A DNA stretch of 64,000 bases from Vibrio comitans (GCA_024346835.1 AP024867.1:930001-994000); one strand, 5' to 3'. Shown: positions 42,714 to 52,816, counted from the first letter of the stretch. The notes: generated by a model not told the origin, from the sequence alone. A program made the numbers and translations.

Positions 42714-43868
42714 ATGAAAAAAATATATATGAGGACTCCAAGAATCTGGATGTCAGAGTTAGCCAAAGATTTAAATTTGGATTACAAATATGAAAATAAA
42801 ATTATGTTTGGTAAAAGCAGAGTTAGTATTTCTGGAGTTAAACAAGCATTGTATAATTTATTTAAAGCATCGCCTCTACCACCGTTAGAATGGATAGTTA
42901 ATTACAAACTTATAACGGGAAAAGATCTTTCCGAATATGACCTGATAGTCGAATCAGGAAGTAAAGTAATACGAACGAAAGTAAATTATATTAGCTACGT
43001 TGAAAATGCCATTGGCTTGTTTGGTTTCAATTCAAAGAAAATTAATAAAATTAACTGGTATTTGTTTACCCAATTGATAAAAAAATCGAATTTTAAGGGG
43101 TTTGTGTTCTATTCTAAAGCATCCAGAACCGCCACAATGAATTTATTTATGAAATTCAATTCTTTGTCGTTATTTAAGGATCTAGATCTAGGTATTATAT
43201 ACCCATATGCCAAAGTGCCTAAGTTTAAAAAAAATTCTGATATTTTACTTCCTCCGAAAAATGAGTTTAAGGCTCTTTTCTGTTCAAGTTCACTCGTTTT
43301 AAAAGGCGGATTGGAAACCATAGTTGCGATTGAAGAATTAAGCTCTGAGCATGATATAGAGCTTATTTGCATTACTAATGGAAACATTAGCCGCACTTAT
43401 GCCAATACTGAGTTTGTAAAGTTTAGTAGCGACAGGGAAAAATATGAAAGTATCATAGCAAATTGCGACATTATTATACATCCGACATTTTTTGATACAC
43501 ATGCTCTTTCCCTATTAGACGGTCTAGTTAGTGGTAAACCTGCTATATCAACAAACACATTCGCAATATCGGAATATATTGAATCAGGATATAATGGTAT
43601 ATTAATTGGAAATCCATATAAACCATTCGATGATGAAACTAAACTTCCCAAGTTTACCGGTTCACCCCTATGCTTCGCAATTGAAATTGAAAAAAAGCAC
43701 GTGCTCAATGTAAAAATGAAAAATGAAATAAAAGTAGCTATACAATCAATAATGAGCAACTATCCTAAATTTCAAAGAAACTCTCGCACTTTCAGTTCTG
43801 ACGCTGAATTTAACCCAATCAATGTGCTAAAGAACTGGAATCAACTTTTCGAGAAGGTGGTAAAATGA
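42714..43868 (+). CDS. Glycosyltransferase (GT-B, GT4-like)
   Basis: 384 residues from the ATG at 42714; a GTG at 42687 overlapping the wzx end is also possible. The C-terminal half has the GT-B donor-site pattern, with DIIIHPTFFDTHALSLLDGLVSGKPAISTNTFAISEYIESG and the downstream NGILIGNP. The N-terminal half is not recognisable by eye. It probably adds one sugar of the repeat unit. It ends 4 bases into the next gene. Confidence 0.75.
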   Translation: MKKIYMRTPRIWMSELAKDLNLDYKYENKIMFGKSRVSISGVKQALYNLFKASPLPPLEWIVNYKLITGKDLSEYDLIVESGSKVIRTKVNYISYVENAIGLFGFNSKKINKINWYLFTQLIKKSNFKGFVFYSKASRTATMNLFMKFNSLSLFKDLDLGIIYPYAKVPKFKKNSDILLPPKNEFKALFCSSSLVLKGGLETIVAIEELSSEHDIELICITNGNISRTYANTEFVKFSSDREKYESIIANCDIIIHPTFFDTHALSLLDGLVSGKPAISTNTFAISEYIESGYNGILIGNPYKPFDDETKLPKFTGSPLCFAIEIEKKHVLNVKMKNEIKVAIQSIMSNYPKFQRNSRTFSSDAEFNPINVLKNWNQLFEKVVK

Positions 43869-45076
43869 GAGTAGGTGTATATTCTAATAGATTTCCTGAG
43901 ATATCGCAGACATTTGTTACAAACCAAATAAGTAATCTAATAAAGCATGATGTTGATGTTCGAATACTATGCGACAATCTAACATCCCATTCCCGTTATC
44001 ATAGAGATATTAGTGATGAAAACCTTTTAGATATTTGTCATGCACTAGAGCCTTGTAAAAAAAATAAATATAGATATTTTGCGAAAACTTTGATGAACGT
44101 TTTCAAAGGCATTAGTGTTAAGAAAATTAAATTCATCATGAGGTTACTTTTAAGCAATGAACTAATGAGCAGTCAGAAGTTAAAATTACTTAATATGTAT
44201 TTATACAAAGACACTATTAATGATCTAGACGTTATTTTGGTTCATTTTGGCCATAATGGATATTGTTTTAAGAAATTTAAAGATTTAGTTAACGCAAAGT
44301 TCAAGATTTTTACTATTTTCCATGGTTATGAAATTAGTTCACACCAAGCGATCAATAAATATAGTGCACAATATAAGGCTTTAGGAAACGAGAAAAGTCA
44401 TCTTTTAACTGTTAACGAATTATGGAAGAAAAGGTTGATTTCTCTCGGATGTAAACAAAGCTACGTTTCTGTATGTAGATTAGGAATTGACGACGAACTG
44501 TTTACTGAAGTAAAACCGTTCATACGCCGCGAAAAATTAAGAATCGTTCAAGTGGGCCGACTTACAGAGAAAAAAGCGATCTTGGATTCAATTGCAGCCG
44601 TAATAAAAGCTAGGGAAACAGTAGACCTTGAGTTTGTTATTATCGGGGAAGGTGAGCTATATAGTAGGTGTAGCTTATTAATAGAAGATAATAATGCTTC
44701 AGATTATATCAAATTATTAGGATCCAAGACACAAGAAGAAGTAAATCAAACTCTGACCCGTTCCGATGTTTTTATTTTACCTAGTGTAACAAGTTCAACG
44801 GGTGATATGGAGGGGATTCCAGTAGCTCTGATGGAAGCAATGGCCAAAGGTTTAGTAGTTATAAGTACCTACCATTCTGGAATACCAGAATTAATCGATG
44901 AAAACTGTGGTTTTTTGGTTAAAGAGCACGACGTTGAAGCCCTATCTGAAAAAATAAAGCTTATAAATAAATTGAGTGAAGGAGAGATTGATGAACTTAG
45001 AAAAAATGCCGTAGATAAATGCTATAGAAATTTCAGAAACTCAAAAAATGTTAAACTGTTGGTTGAAAAATTTTGA
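43865..45076 (+). CDS. Glycosyltransferase family 4
   Basis: 403 residues. Clear GT4 donor-binding features: VQVGRLTEKKAILDSIAAV (about 220-240), IGEGELYSRC, and GDMEGIPVALMEAMAKGLVVIST with the E-x7-E type motif, then HSGIPELID. This resembles WcaL-type transferases of capsule loci. Sugar specificity cannot be predicted. It starts within the end of the previous gene and overlaps the next by 4 bases. Confidence 0.88.
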   Translation: MRVGVYSNRFPEISQTFVTNQISNLIKHDVDVRILCDNLTSHSRYHRDISDENLLDICHALEPCKKNKYRYFAKTLMNVFKGISVKKIKFIMRLLLSNELMSSQKLKLLNMYLYKDTINDLDVILVHFGHNGYCFKKFKDLVNAKFKIFTIFHGYEISSHQAINKYSAQYKALGNEKSHLLTVNELWKKRLISLGCKQSYVSVCRLGIDDELFTEVKPFIRREKLRIVQVGRLTEKKAILDSIAAVIKARETVDLEFVIIGEGELYSRCSLLIEDNNASDYIKLLGSKTQEEVNQTLTRSDVFILPSVTSSTGDMEGIPVALMEAMAKGLVVISTYHSGIPELIDENCGFLVKEHDVEALSEKIKLINKLSEGEIDELRKNAVDKCYRNFRNSKNVKLLVEKF

Positions 45077-46215
45077 AAATATTGCATATTGCTAGAAATT
45101 TACCTTTAAAAAAACTAGAGGGTAATCCAATAATATGGGAAATTATTGATAATTTAGAAAAAATTCCGGGGTTAGATCAAAAGGTATTATTTCCAGCTGA
45201 ATACGTACCTAAATTTTTTACGTTCGGTAGGTTTAAAGTATTTTCTGAGTTTAAAGGTACTTCGCATAAAAGAGGTTATAAAATATTATTCTGTAATTTC
45301 TTTAGAATCCCTAAGGCATATGATTTTTACTTTGCAGATTCGATAATAAATAGAGCTGACGTTGTCGACTATGCTAAAGGAGTAAATTTGTCACATGCTC
45401 ACTATATTTTACCCGATGGGTTAGTAGCGTTAAGGCTTAAGAAAGATCTTAATATACCTTATGTAGTAACTGTAAGGGCTGGTGAGTTGGATAAGCTTGA
45501 AAAAATAGACCAAAAATCAAGATACTTCAGGAAATACGAGTCAGTGTTGCTACATAGTTCAAAAGTAATATCACCTAGTTATTACATAGCAACTCGTTTA
45601 AGAAGTTTGTTCAAGTTTGACCTGAACATAGTATGCATTCCACATGGATTAAATGAATCTCAGTATTCTTATTTTAATGAGGTGGACGGTCCTATAAAGT
45701 TTGCATGTTGTTCACAACTTATAGAACGCAAAAATATTGACATACTTTGTCGTGCTTTCAATAATGCTGTGTCAAAATCAAAATCCGACGCGGAACTCAC
45801 GATTGTCGGAGATGGACCTTTGCTTTCGACTTTATCAAGTAAGTTTGGTGCATCTATAAACTTTGTTGGAAAAAAAGATTATGGATTTGTCCAAAAACTA
45901 TTTTCTGAAGCAAACGTTTTTGCACTAGTAAGTGATAGTGAAACGTTCGGAATGGTTTATATCGAGGCGCTCTCAAAAGGTTGTCTAGTAATTGGCAAAA
46001 AACATAGTGGAATTGACGGATATATTAAAGATTCAATATTTGTGGGAGATGAACAAGAACTAGAATCAGTATTTTCCGATATCTTGAATGGAAATATTGA
46101 ATTAAATAAGTTGGCTAAGAATTCATATTTAGAAGCTAAAAATATTTTTGTTTGGAATAAAGTAATTAAAGAATACTCTAATGTCTACATAGAAGCAGTT
46201 GAAAGTGGAAATTAA
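45073..46215 (+). CDS. Glycosyltransferase family 4
   Basis: 380 residues from a TTG start that overlaps the upstream stop. N-terminus MKILHIARNLPLKKLEGNP. GT-B features: SHAHYILPDG and YVVTVRAGELD in the acceptor half, then IVGDGPLLSTL and ALVSDSETFGMVYIEALSKGCLVIGKKHSGIDGY in the donor half. It overlaps the polymerase gene by 17 bases. Confidence 0.85.
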   Translation: MKILHIARNLPLKKLEGNPIIWEIIDNLEKIPGLDQKVLFPAEYVPKFFTFGRFKVFSEFKGTSHKRGYKILFCNFFRIPKAYDFYFADSIINRADVVDYAKGVNLSHAHYILPDGLVALRLKKDLNIPYVVTVRAGELDKLEKIDQKSRYFRKYESVLLHSSKVISPSYYIATRLRSLFKFDLNIVCIPHGLNESQYSYFNEVDGPIKFACCSQLIERKNIDILCRAFNNAVSKSKSDAELTIVGDGPLLSTLSSKFGASINFVGKKDYGFVQKLFSEANVFALVSDSETFGMVYIEALSKGCLVIGKKHSGIDGYIKDSIFVGDEQELESVFSDILNGNIELNKLAKNSYLEAKNIFVWNKVIKEYSNVYIEAVESGN

Positions 46216-47392
46216 TATTAAATCATTAGGAATGCTTTTAGTAAGTCCTTTATTAAGTGCATTTTATGGGGTTGTGAATTTGTTCAATAATAAGCATAAT
46301 CCAATTATTATTGCGTTCTCTCTATCGATGATATTCATATACCTTCCGCTTCCATATGATATGTCATCAAATTTCTTTTCTACGCAATACAGCACGAGCC
46401 TTGAATATCTAAAGCTGTACAACTACTTACCCTTTTATTCAAAGGGTGTGTTACCTTATGCTTTTTGGGTGTTCTGCTATACTTTTATTATATTTTATAT
46501 TTGGTTTTATATTCTGCGTGATATTTGCGAACATAAAAATAATAAGAGAATAGTTTTTACAGTCATTATATTCTTGCTAATGCTTACCTATCGTGATGTT
46601 TTAGATCTAAATAGAACGTATTTAGCATACAGTATAATGTTATTTGGTTTCTACAATGGATTTATAGGAAAAAGAAAAGGTTTAGTAGTAACTTGCATTA
46701 TTCTAGCGATGTTTTTACATAGTTCAAGTATTCTTCTAGGCTTACTGGCACTAATTCCGAGTAGTAATAAAAGAGTCCAGGTATTACTTTTGCCTTTAAT
46801 CGGTTTATTACTAGGTTCATATTTAGTAAACTTCATAGTCGGTAATGTTAAAGCGTTTCAGTTTTTATTATCTGGCGAAGTAGTAAGCAAGATCAATAAC
46901 TATACTGGTGATTCGGTTTGGGGCATCAGTCAGTTACCCATAAGTTTGCAGATACGCAGAATTTGTGAATGGGTTCTCTTCTATTCTTTCTGTATTTATT
47001 TATACCTTTTCAAAGAAAAACTGGAAAGAAAAGATTTCATATACTCAATGTTGCTGTTTGTAACAAGCGTTTTTTGGGACTATCGCACTTTATATGAGAG
47101 ATATGCACTTTTTACATTAATGTATTTGATAGTGATAATATCTCAGATTGGAATTAAATCGTATTATAAAATGATTTTTGTAGTGTTGCTGTCTTTCAGA
47201 TTTTTTATCGTTAATTTTTACTCTTATGGGCATTTGTTTACATGCAAAAATGACATCGTAATAAACTGTAATCCAGTAATTGGTAACTATTTAAAATTGT
47301 TTTATATTCCGACACCGCTTTTACTAAATATAAATATCGGTAATTCAGACGAGTTTATTTATAAGTATTATACCAGAGGGAAAGTATATTAG
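46199..47392 (+). CDS. wzy: Wzy-like polysaccharide polymerase (EpsG-like)
   Basis: 397 residues, very hydrophobic with about ten membrane segments and a longer periplasmic stretch between helices. The NRTYLAYSIMLFGFYN segment followed by AMFLHSSSILLGL (about 138-183) fits the EpsG/Wzy pattern of an Arg-rich loop and a His-Ser helix. It should polymerise the repeat units at the periplasmic side. The start is a TTG at 46199. It is the only candidate polymerase in the locus. Confidence 0.75.
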   Translation: MKVEINIKSLGMLLVSPLLSAFYGVVNLFNNKHNPIIIAFSLSMIFIYLPLPYDMSSNFFSTQYSTSLEYLKLYNYLPFYSKGVLPYAFWVFCYTFIIFYIWFYILRDICEHKNNKRIVFTVIIFLLMLTYRDVLDLNRTYLAYSIMLFGFYNGFIGKRKGLVVTCIILAMFLHSSSILLGLLALIPSSNKRVQVLLLPLIGLLLGSYLVNFIVGNVKAFQFLLSGEVVSKINNYTGDSVWGISQLPISLQIRRICEWVLFYSFCIYLYLFKEKLERKDFIYSMLLFVTSVFWDYRTLYERYALFTLMYLIVIISQIGIKSYYKMIFVVLLSFRFFIVNFYSYGHLFTCKNDIVINCNPVIGNYLKLFYIPTPLLLNINIGNSDEFIYKYYTRGKVY

Positions 47393-47414
47393 TGTTGTTA
47401 AAAAAAGGTAAGAT

Positions 47415-48572
47415 ATGAAAGTACTATTAGTCGGTGAATATTCAGGCGTGCACAGCAACTTAAAAAGCATAGTTGGCAACAAGGCCGATGTTACGACCAT
47501 CTCTGATGGAGACGGTTATAAATCTTACAAGAGAGATATCAACTTATCATCTGAGTATCCTTGGTATTATAGGTCCTATATGGTTCATGTTTTGGAATTT
47601 TTAGGGTTAAAAGGTCTGAGATCTTTCTATTTAGATAGAGATATAATACGCGAATTAAAAGGGCACGATGTCGTCCAACTGATAAATACAGCACCAATTT
47701 CTCGTTATGGTTCTTTGGCTAATTTTCTTTTGATCAGGTATTTAAAAGAAAACAATAAGAAAATCTTTTTGTCTGCTGTAGGGGACGATTTTACTTGGGT
47801 TTCATATTCACTTAATGGCAGTTTTAAGTATTCCGCGATGGACAGGCTTTCTTTCAGAACTTTGAAAAGCTATTTGTACTCGCTAAAATATATCTACGGA
47901 TTTGGTTATAGAATTCTTGATAGATATGTACTGAATAGTGTTAAGGCCATTATACCTGGTCTAGTTGACTATGATATTCCCTATCGTGGAAATACTAAGA
48001 AAACTACCTTAATACCACTGCCTATTAAGTGGGAATCTTATGATAAAGCGATACAGCTATACAACGAGCATGTATCAGATGTCATGGTTGAGAAAGAAAA
48101 CCTGATCATCTTTCACGGTTGGCAAAAAGGGAAAGAGAATCGGAAAGGAAATGACGTATTCGACGATGTAATAAATAGTTTAAAAGATGATATCGATTTT
48201 GATTATAGAGTAGTGTCTAATGTATCTTATGACGATTATTTGACATCATTTACAGACAGTACATTATTTTTCGACCAGTTGTTCAGTTATGATATGGGTA
48301 TGAATGCTCTTATTGGTTTGGCTAATGGCAAGATAGTATTTAGTGGATTCGAGGCACATTCCTGTCTAGATGAATATCCAAGCATTCATACTATAGGTAT
48401 AAACGCTACTCCAGATTCAAAACAGTTGCGCAAGAACATAGAACTAGTACTTAGGGATTTCAATCTGAGAAAATCCATAATAAGAAACGGTCTAGAGTAT
48501 ATAATTAAGCATCATAACCCCGCTGTTATTTCAGATGCCTATCTCGAGGTTTGGAGTAAAAATGGTCAATAA
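47415..48572 (+). CDS. Putative glycosyltransferase (GT-B fold)
   Basis: 385 residues. N-terminus MKVLLVGEYSGVHSNL fits a Rossmann start; HDVVQLINTAPI and the C-terminal region (MGMNALIGLANGKIVFSG) fit a GT-B enzyme, though weakly. Its context inside the glycosyltransferase block supports a role in repeat-unit assembly. It has its own start 22 bp after the polymerase stop. Family not assigned. Confidence 0.6.
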   Translation: MKVLLVGEYSGVHSNLKSIVGNKADVTTISDGDGYKSYKRDINLSSEYPWYYRSYMVHVLEFLGLKGLRSFYLDRDIIRELKGHDVVQLINTAPISRYGSLANFLLIRYLKENNKKIFLSAVGDDFTWVSYSLNGSFKYSAMDRLSFRTLKSYLYSLKYIYGFGYRILDRYVLNSVKAIIPGLVDYDIPYRGNTKKTTLIPLPIKWESYDKAIQLYNEHVSDVMVEKENLIIFHGWQKGKENRKGNDVFDDVINSLKDDIDFDYRVVSNVSYDDYLTSFTDSTLFFDQLFSYDMGMNALIGLANGKIVFSGFEAHSCLDEYPSIHTIGINATPDSKQLRKNIELVLRDFNLRKSIIRNGLEYIIKHHNPAVISDAYLEVWSKNGQ

Positions 48573-49485
48573 TAAAATGATAACATATTCAGTTGTTATT
48601 CCCTGCTACAATTCTGAAGAATATATATCTGAATGCCTCGATAGTATTATATATTCTGAGTCAGAACATTCTGTAGAAATAATTGTTGTTGACGACGGTT
48701 CTATTGACTCTACGAGTGAAATAGTATCTGACTACATGACAAAAATAGAATGCGGAAACGCCATTAGTTATTATTACAAAGATAATGGCGGACTTAGTTC
48801 TGCAAGAAACTTCGGTATAGAAAAAGCTGTTGGAGAATTTATCATTTTTCTTGATTCTGATGATGTCTTGCATGTTGATTTCTTTGGTGTTATCTCTAAA
48901 TATCGCGATTATGATATCGTAAGTTTTGATTTCTCAAGGTTTTCGAATATTCGTACACTTGACTATTCTCAATCTACACATCTTTATAACACGGTCAAAG
49001 AAAATTATTCATTATCTGATGTTTTTCTTGCAGGTAATTGGTATGCGCCAATGCGGGTTTATAGAAAGGACATATTCACAAAAAAGAGATTTAAGGAGGA
49101 TATTTATTATGAAGATTTGGAACTTATTTCCAAAATCTATTTGAGTAGTCCTATTTTTATTCACCTAAACAAACCTCTATATGGTTACAGGATCACAGAG
49201 GGAAGCATTACAAACAGTGTAAACGAAAAACATATCAAAGATTTGAAATTGATTATGTCAGATCTAGAAAATGGTGAATTTCATGATATACGCCATTTCA
49301 ATTTGTCATATTTAATCAACTCAAAAGAGATGTTTCTAGGAAAACCAATAACAAAGTTTCAACGAAGAATATCATTGAGGTATTATTTTAGCCTAAATAG
49401 ATATAAGAAGATATTTTTCATATCTCCTTTGTTATTAAAACTCTATTATATGGCTAAGAGTTTGTGGAACTGTGTGAAAAATTGA
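48562..49485 (+). CDS. Glycosyltransferase family 2
   Basis: 307 residues from the ATG at 48562 (GGAG 5 bp upstream); an in-frame ATG at 48535 lies further inside the previous gene. GT-A motifs: YSVVIPCYNSEEYISECL, VVDDGSIDSTSE, DNGGLSSARNFGI and the metal-binding FLDSDD. The end is basic and hydrophobic, which suggests membrane association. It is the last gene before the decayed IS element. Confidence 0.88.
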   Translation: MVNNKMITYSVVIPCYNSEEYISECLDSIIYSESEHSVEIIVVDDGSIDSTSEIVSDYMTKIECGNAISYYYKDNGGLSSARNFGIEKAVGEFIIFLDSDDVLHVDFFGVISKYRDYDIVSFDFSRFSNIRTLDYSQSTHLYNTVKENYSLSDVFLAGNWYAPMRVYRKDIFTKKRFKEDIYYEDLELISKIYLSSPIFIHLNKPLYGYRITEGSITNSVNEKHIKDLKLIMSDLENGEFHDIRHFNLSYLINSKEMFLGKPITKFQRRISLRYYFSLNRYKKIFFISPLLLKLYYMAKSLWNCVKN

Positions 49486-49569
49486 AAGGTTTATAATGTA
49501 ACTTGAAAAATTTTGGCAGTAAGTGTCGATCTAACCTGTTACTTCTGCTAGTCGTTTTCGGATTTCACT

Positions 49570-49645
49570 TTAGTGGCATTGTGGAGTTGGTCACTGGATA
49601 TTGGGGTTTAGATGCACATTCAGCACAACAGGTGGAAGCATGACT
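49570..49645 (+). repeat. Extra IS left-end fragment
   Basis: This stretch (GCATTGTGGAGTTGGTCACTGG ... ACAACAGGTGGAAGCATGAC, split here) is a diverged copy of 49662-49733, which directly precedes the transposase start. It looks like the 5' end of a related element truncated by the second insertion. Confidence 0.6.
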
Positions 49646-49730
49646 ATATGTACTGAATGTTGTGGCATAGTGAATTTGGTCACCTGATTAAAGGTGGTTA
49701 ATGTGCACCTAGTACACAACAGGTGGAACT

Positions 49731-50040
49731 ATGACAAAACGTACGAGAAGAACTTTCAGCTCTGAATTCAAACTTAAACCAGTACAATTGGTTGTTGACC
49801 AAGGCTACTCAATGGATGAGGCTAGCCAAAGCTATGAATGGGAGCAGGTCTGCCATGGAAAAATGGGTAAAGCAGCTAAAACAAGAGAGGAAAGGCCTTA
49901 CGCCTAAGGCCTCCACACTGACGCTTGAACAAATTGAAATCCGAGAGCTAAAAATCGGATCGCAGAGCTTGAAGAGCGCGATGAAATCATAAAAAAGCTA
50001 CAGCTCTGTTGATGTTGGACTCACTGAAAAATCTCGATAG
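49731..50040 (+). pseudogene. IS3-family orfA remnant
   Basis: Starts MTKRTRRTFSSEFKL, a typical OrfA helix-turn-helix opening. A frameshift near 49826-49834 moves the reading to the next frame (AMEKWVKQLKQERKGLTPKAS), and another near 49950 restores the final EERDEIIKK part. It cannot make the full protein. Confidence 0.85.
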
Positions 50041-50870
50041 TCGAGCGACCCAAACAGAGCTACAGTATCACTACACTATGCAACGTCTTACGAATACTAG
50101 AAGCGCCGACTAAGAGCCATTCCTGCATTAGAAGTTCAAACTCGAGCACTTGTTTAAGAGGCTCATGGTGCCAGCAATGGCTCCGCAGGGGCTCGAAAGT
50201 TCGCAGGTATCGTAACTAATGCTGGTATTAAGTTGAGTCGTTATCGAGCAACTAAGATTATGTAAAAGCTTGGGTTGGTTAGTCGACAACTGCCGAAGCA
50301 TAAATATAAAAAACAGTCTCCTGAGCATGTGGAGATCCCTAATCACCTTGAGTGACAGTTCGCCTTTACAGTTCTAAATCAAGTGTGGGTTGGATATGTA
50401 ACTTATGTCTAGATAGGAAATCGCTGGGCTTATCTTGCCGTTGTACTGGACTTGTTTGATCGAAAACCTATTGGCCGGGCTATGTCATTTTCGCCCGATA
50501 GCCAGTTGACAAGCAAAGCCTTAAAAATGGCTTATGAAAGCCGTGGCAAGCCTAAAGGGTTGATGTTCCATAGCGATCAGGGTACGCATTACACTAGCCG
50601 TAAGTTTCGTTAGACCTTATGGCGTTATCAGATAAAACAAAGCTTGTCGCGCACCGGAAATCACTCGGTCATCAGTTCTGTAAAGCGCTTATTAAGAAGT
50701 CTATAAACAGAATGGGTGGCAGCCGTTAACTAGCGGAATTTAATGGAGAGCCGGAATACCATTGCTGGTTATATCATTAGTTATTACAGCCAAATCCGGC
50801 CCTATTAGTATAAAGGCCCCTCACACCAAATGAATCGGAACAGGTACACTGGAAAACTTGTAAGACTATG
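50041..50870 (+). pseudogene. IS3-family orfB (DDE transposase) remnant
   Basis: Recognisable pieces in order: KLSRYRATKIM, PEHVEIPNHLE, NRWAYLAVVLDLF, SFSPDSQLTSKALKMAYES, MFHSDQGTHYTSRKF and SYYSQIRP. At least five internal stops. The first catalytic Asp is lost (VGYVTYV for VGDVTY) and the region of the catalytic Glu reads SVKRLLRS. It is not functional. Confidence 0.85.
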
Positions 50871-50970
50871 TTTAATTTTAGGCGAACACTACAAGGCTTA
50901 GAATAGATACCCTAATTGTATTTTAATAAAACTAATATAAATAACAGATAGCATATTTGAAAGGTGAGTA

Positions 50971-51741
50971 ATGCCAATAGTATCAATAATAACACCGTCA
51001 TTTAATTGTATCGAATTTATTGACGAAACATTTAACTCTATTTTAGAGCAGACGTTAAATGACTGGGAGTGGATTGTTACTGACGATTGCTCAACCGACG
51101 GTACATATGAATATTTGCTACAGAAGGCAGCGTTAGATTCTAGAATAATAGTTTATAGGAATGGATCTAATAGTGGTGCAGCAGTGAGTCGTAACAATTC
51201 TATCAAACACGCAACAGGGAGATATATAGCATTTCTCGACTCTGATGACTTATGGGAAAATGATAAACTCAAAGTTCAGATTAGTTTCATGTCTCATAAT
51301 AATATTGCATTTAGTTATACGGATTATTCATTTCTTAAAGAATCCGGGGAAATTATTGATAAAGCTAGGGTATTGCCTGTAACTTTGACTTACAGGCAAT
51401 TACTGAATGAAAACTTAATCGGTTGTCTGACTGTGATGTACGACTCAAGAAAATTAGGTAAAATGTATATGCCTTTGATTAGGCGAAGACAGGATTATGG
51501 TCTTTGGTTAGATATTCTGAAAACGGTACCTATTGCTCATAAGTGTCCTGGTATACTCGCAAAATATAGACAAAGAACAAGTTCTGTCTCTAGTAATAAA
51601 TTGAAGCTATTAAGGTATAATTTTGAACTTTTTTATAAGCATCAGAATATGCCAATTCATATGGCTAGTTATTATCTTTTTTTGAATGTATTTAATAAGT
51701 TATTCAAGAAAAATAAGGTTAAAATACAAATGGATAGTTAA
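50971..51741 (+). CDS. Glycosyltransferase family 2
   Basis: 256 residues. GT-A motifs VSIITPSFNCIEFIDETFNSIL, VTDDCSTDGTYEYL, SGAAVSRNNSI and the metal-binding FLDSDD (about 90-95), then QDYGLWLDILK in the acceptor region. Similar enzymes are common in capsule and O-antigen loci. It has its own start after the IS remnant and a ribosome site (AAGGTGAG) upstream. Confidence 0.88.
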   Translation: MPIVSIITPSFNCIEFIDETFNSILEQTLNDWEWIVTDDCSTDGTYEYLLQKAALDSRIIVYRNGSNSGAAVSRNNSIKHATGRYIAFLDSDDLWENDKLKVQISFMSHNNIAFSYTDYSFLKESGEIIDKARVLPVTLTYRQLLNENLIGCLTVMYDSRKLGKMYMPLIRRRQDYGLWLDILKTVPIAHKCPGILAKYRQRTSSVSSNKLKLLRYNFELFYKHQNMPIHMASYYLFLNVFNKLFKKNKVKIQMDS

Positions 51742-51849
51742 AGGCTATCAATGAGAGCTTGTCAGGTTTTAATTTTCTTTGAAAAATATCAGTACTTGAC
51801 ATCCCTAATTTTTCACTTACGCTAAATATAGTTACTGTCAATAAATATT

Positions 51850-52776
51850 ATGTTTAAAAATCCTAGAAGAAAATCAACTAAGAAAATATATATATACTGT
51901 CTGGACCAATACATTAAAAAATTGAAAGATCAAATAATCAATTTGGATGTCGAATTCGAGTTCAACAATTATGAAATTGGGATCGATTCAAATAAAGATG
52001 TAGTGTTGTGTCACTATCGCTATGCAGAACTTTCTCACTCTAACAAACAGTTTTTGGTTAAAGCATTAGCATTTGGCGTCTGGGTTGAGCCATTAGTCTC
52101 TTTCATTGATGGGCGTTATGGGTATACTGAAACTAGATTTTTACATTCAGGCTACTTTTTGCACCAAAAAGCTTTTTCTATTCTTTCGCACAAGAGAAAC
52201 AAATTCTATAAACGTACTATTGATTTATTGTTTGCAATACTATTGCTTATAGTTACTTTTCCTATTGCGGTACTTACCGCTATCGCTATTAAGGTCGAAT
52301 CCCCAGGTGCTGTTTTCTTTAAACAGCGACGAACAGGGTTATTGAATAAAGAGTTCGACGTGATTAAGTTTCGTTCTATGCGTAATGATGCTGAAAAAAA
52401 TGGAGCTCAGTGGGCAAGTAAGAACGATGCAAGGGTTACTAAAGTCGGAAACTTTATCCGTAAAACGCGTATTGATGAGTTGCCTCAATTGATCAACGTT
52501 CTAAAAGGTGAAATGTCAATGGTTGGCCCAAGACCAGAACGAGAAGTATTTATTGAGACTTTAGAGAAAGAGATTCCGTACTATCGTTTTCGCCATGCCG
52601 TAAAGCCTGGCATTACTGGCTTGGCTCAGGTGAAATACGCATATGGCGCATCTATTGAAGATGCTGTTTGGAAGCACAAGTATGATATCTATTACATCAA
52701 ACATCAATCTTACCTTTTGGACCTTAAAGTGTTGTTTTTGACAGTTAAAGTGGTTCTATTTGGTATGGGTAGGTAA
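51850..52776 (+). CDS. Initiating sugar-phosphate transferase (bacterial sugar transferase family)
   Basis: 308 residues. The catalytic C-terminal domain is complete: membrane helix (LLFAILLLIVTFPIAVLTAIAI, split here as about 120-141), KVESPGAVFFKQRRTG, FDVIKFRSMR, KTRIDELPQLINVLKGEMSMVGPRPE, YRFRHAVKPGITGLAQV. These enzymes transfer a hexose- or deoxyhexose-phosphate to undecaprenyl phosphate, the first step of repeat-unit assembly. It is shorter than WcaJ-type proteins (about 460 residues): a 115-residue soluble-looking N-terminal part replaces the usual multi-helix domain. Confidence 0.9.
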   Translation: MFKNPRRKSTKKIYIYCLDQYIKKLKDQIINLDVEFEFNNYEIGIDSNKDVVLCHYRYAELSHSNKQFLVKALAFGVWVEPLVSFIDGRYGYTETRFLHSGYFLHQKAFSILSHKRNKFYKRTIDLLFAILLLIVTFPIAVLTAIAIKVESPGAVFFKQRRTGLLNKEFDVIKFRSMRNDAEKNGAQWASKNDARVTKVGNFIRKTRIDELPQLINVLKGEMSMVGPRPEREVFIETLEKEIPYYRFRHAVKPGITGLAQVKYAYGASIEDAVWKHKYDIYYIKHQSYLLDLKVLFLTVKVVLFGMGR

Positions 52777-52816
52777 GAGAAGTTGGAATTATTTAAAATA
52801 GTTGTATTTTATTGGC

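Larger units (their letters stand above)
49655..50890 (+). mobile_element. Decayed IS3-family insertion sequence
   Basis: Contains an orfA remnant and an orfB remnant in the standard IS3 order on the plus strand, both broken by frameshifts and stops. Exact terminal inverted repeats and a target duplication could not be resolved, so the ends are approximate. It sits between two glycosyltransferase genes and does not interrupt either. Confidence 0.8.
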
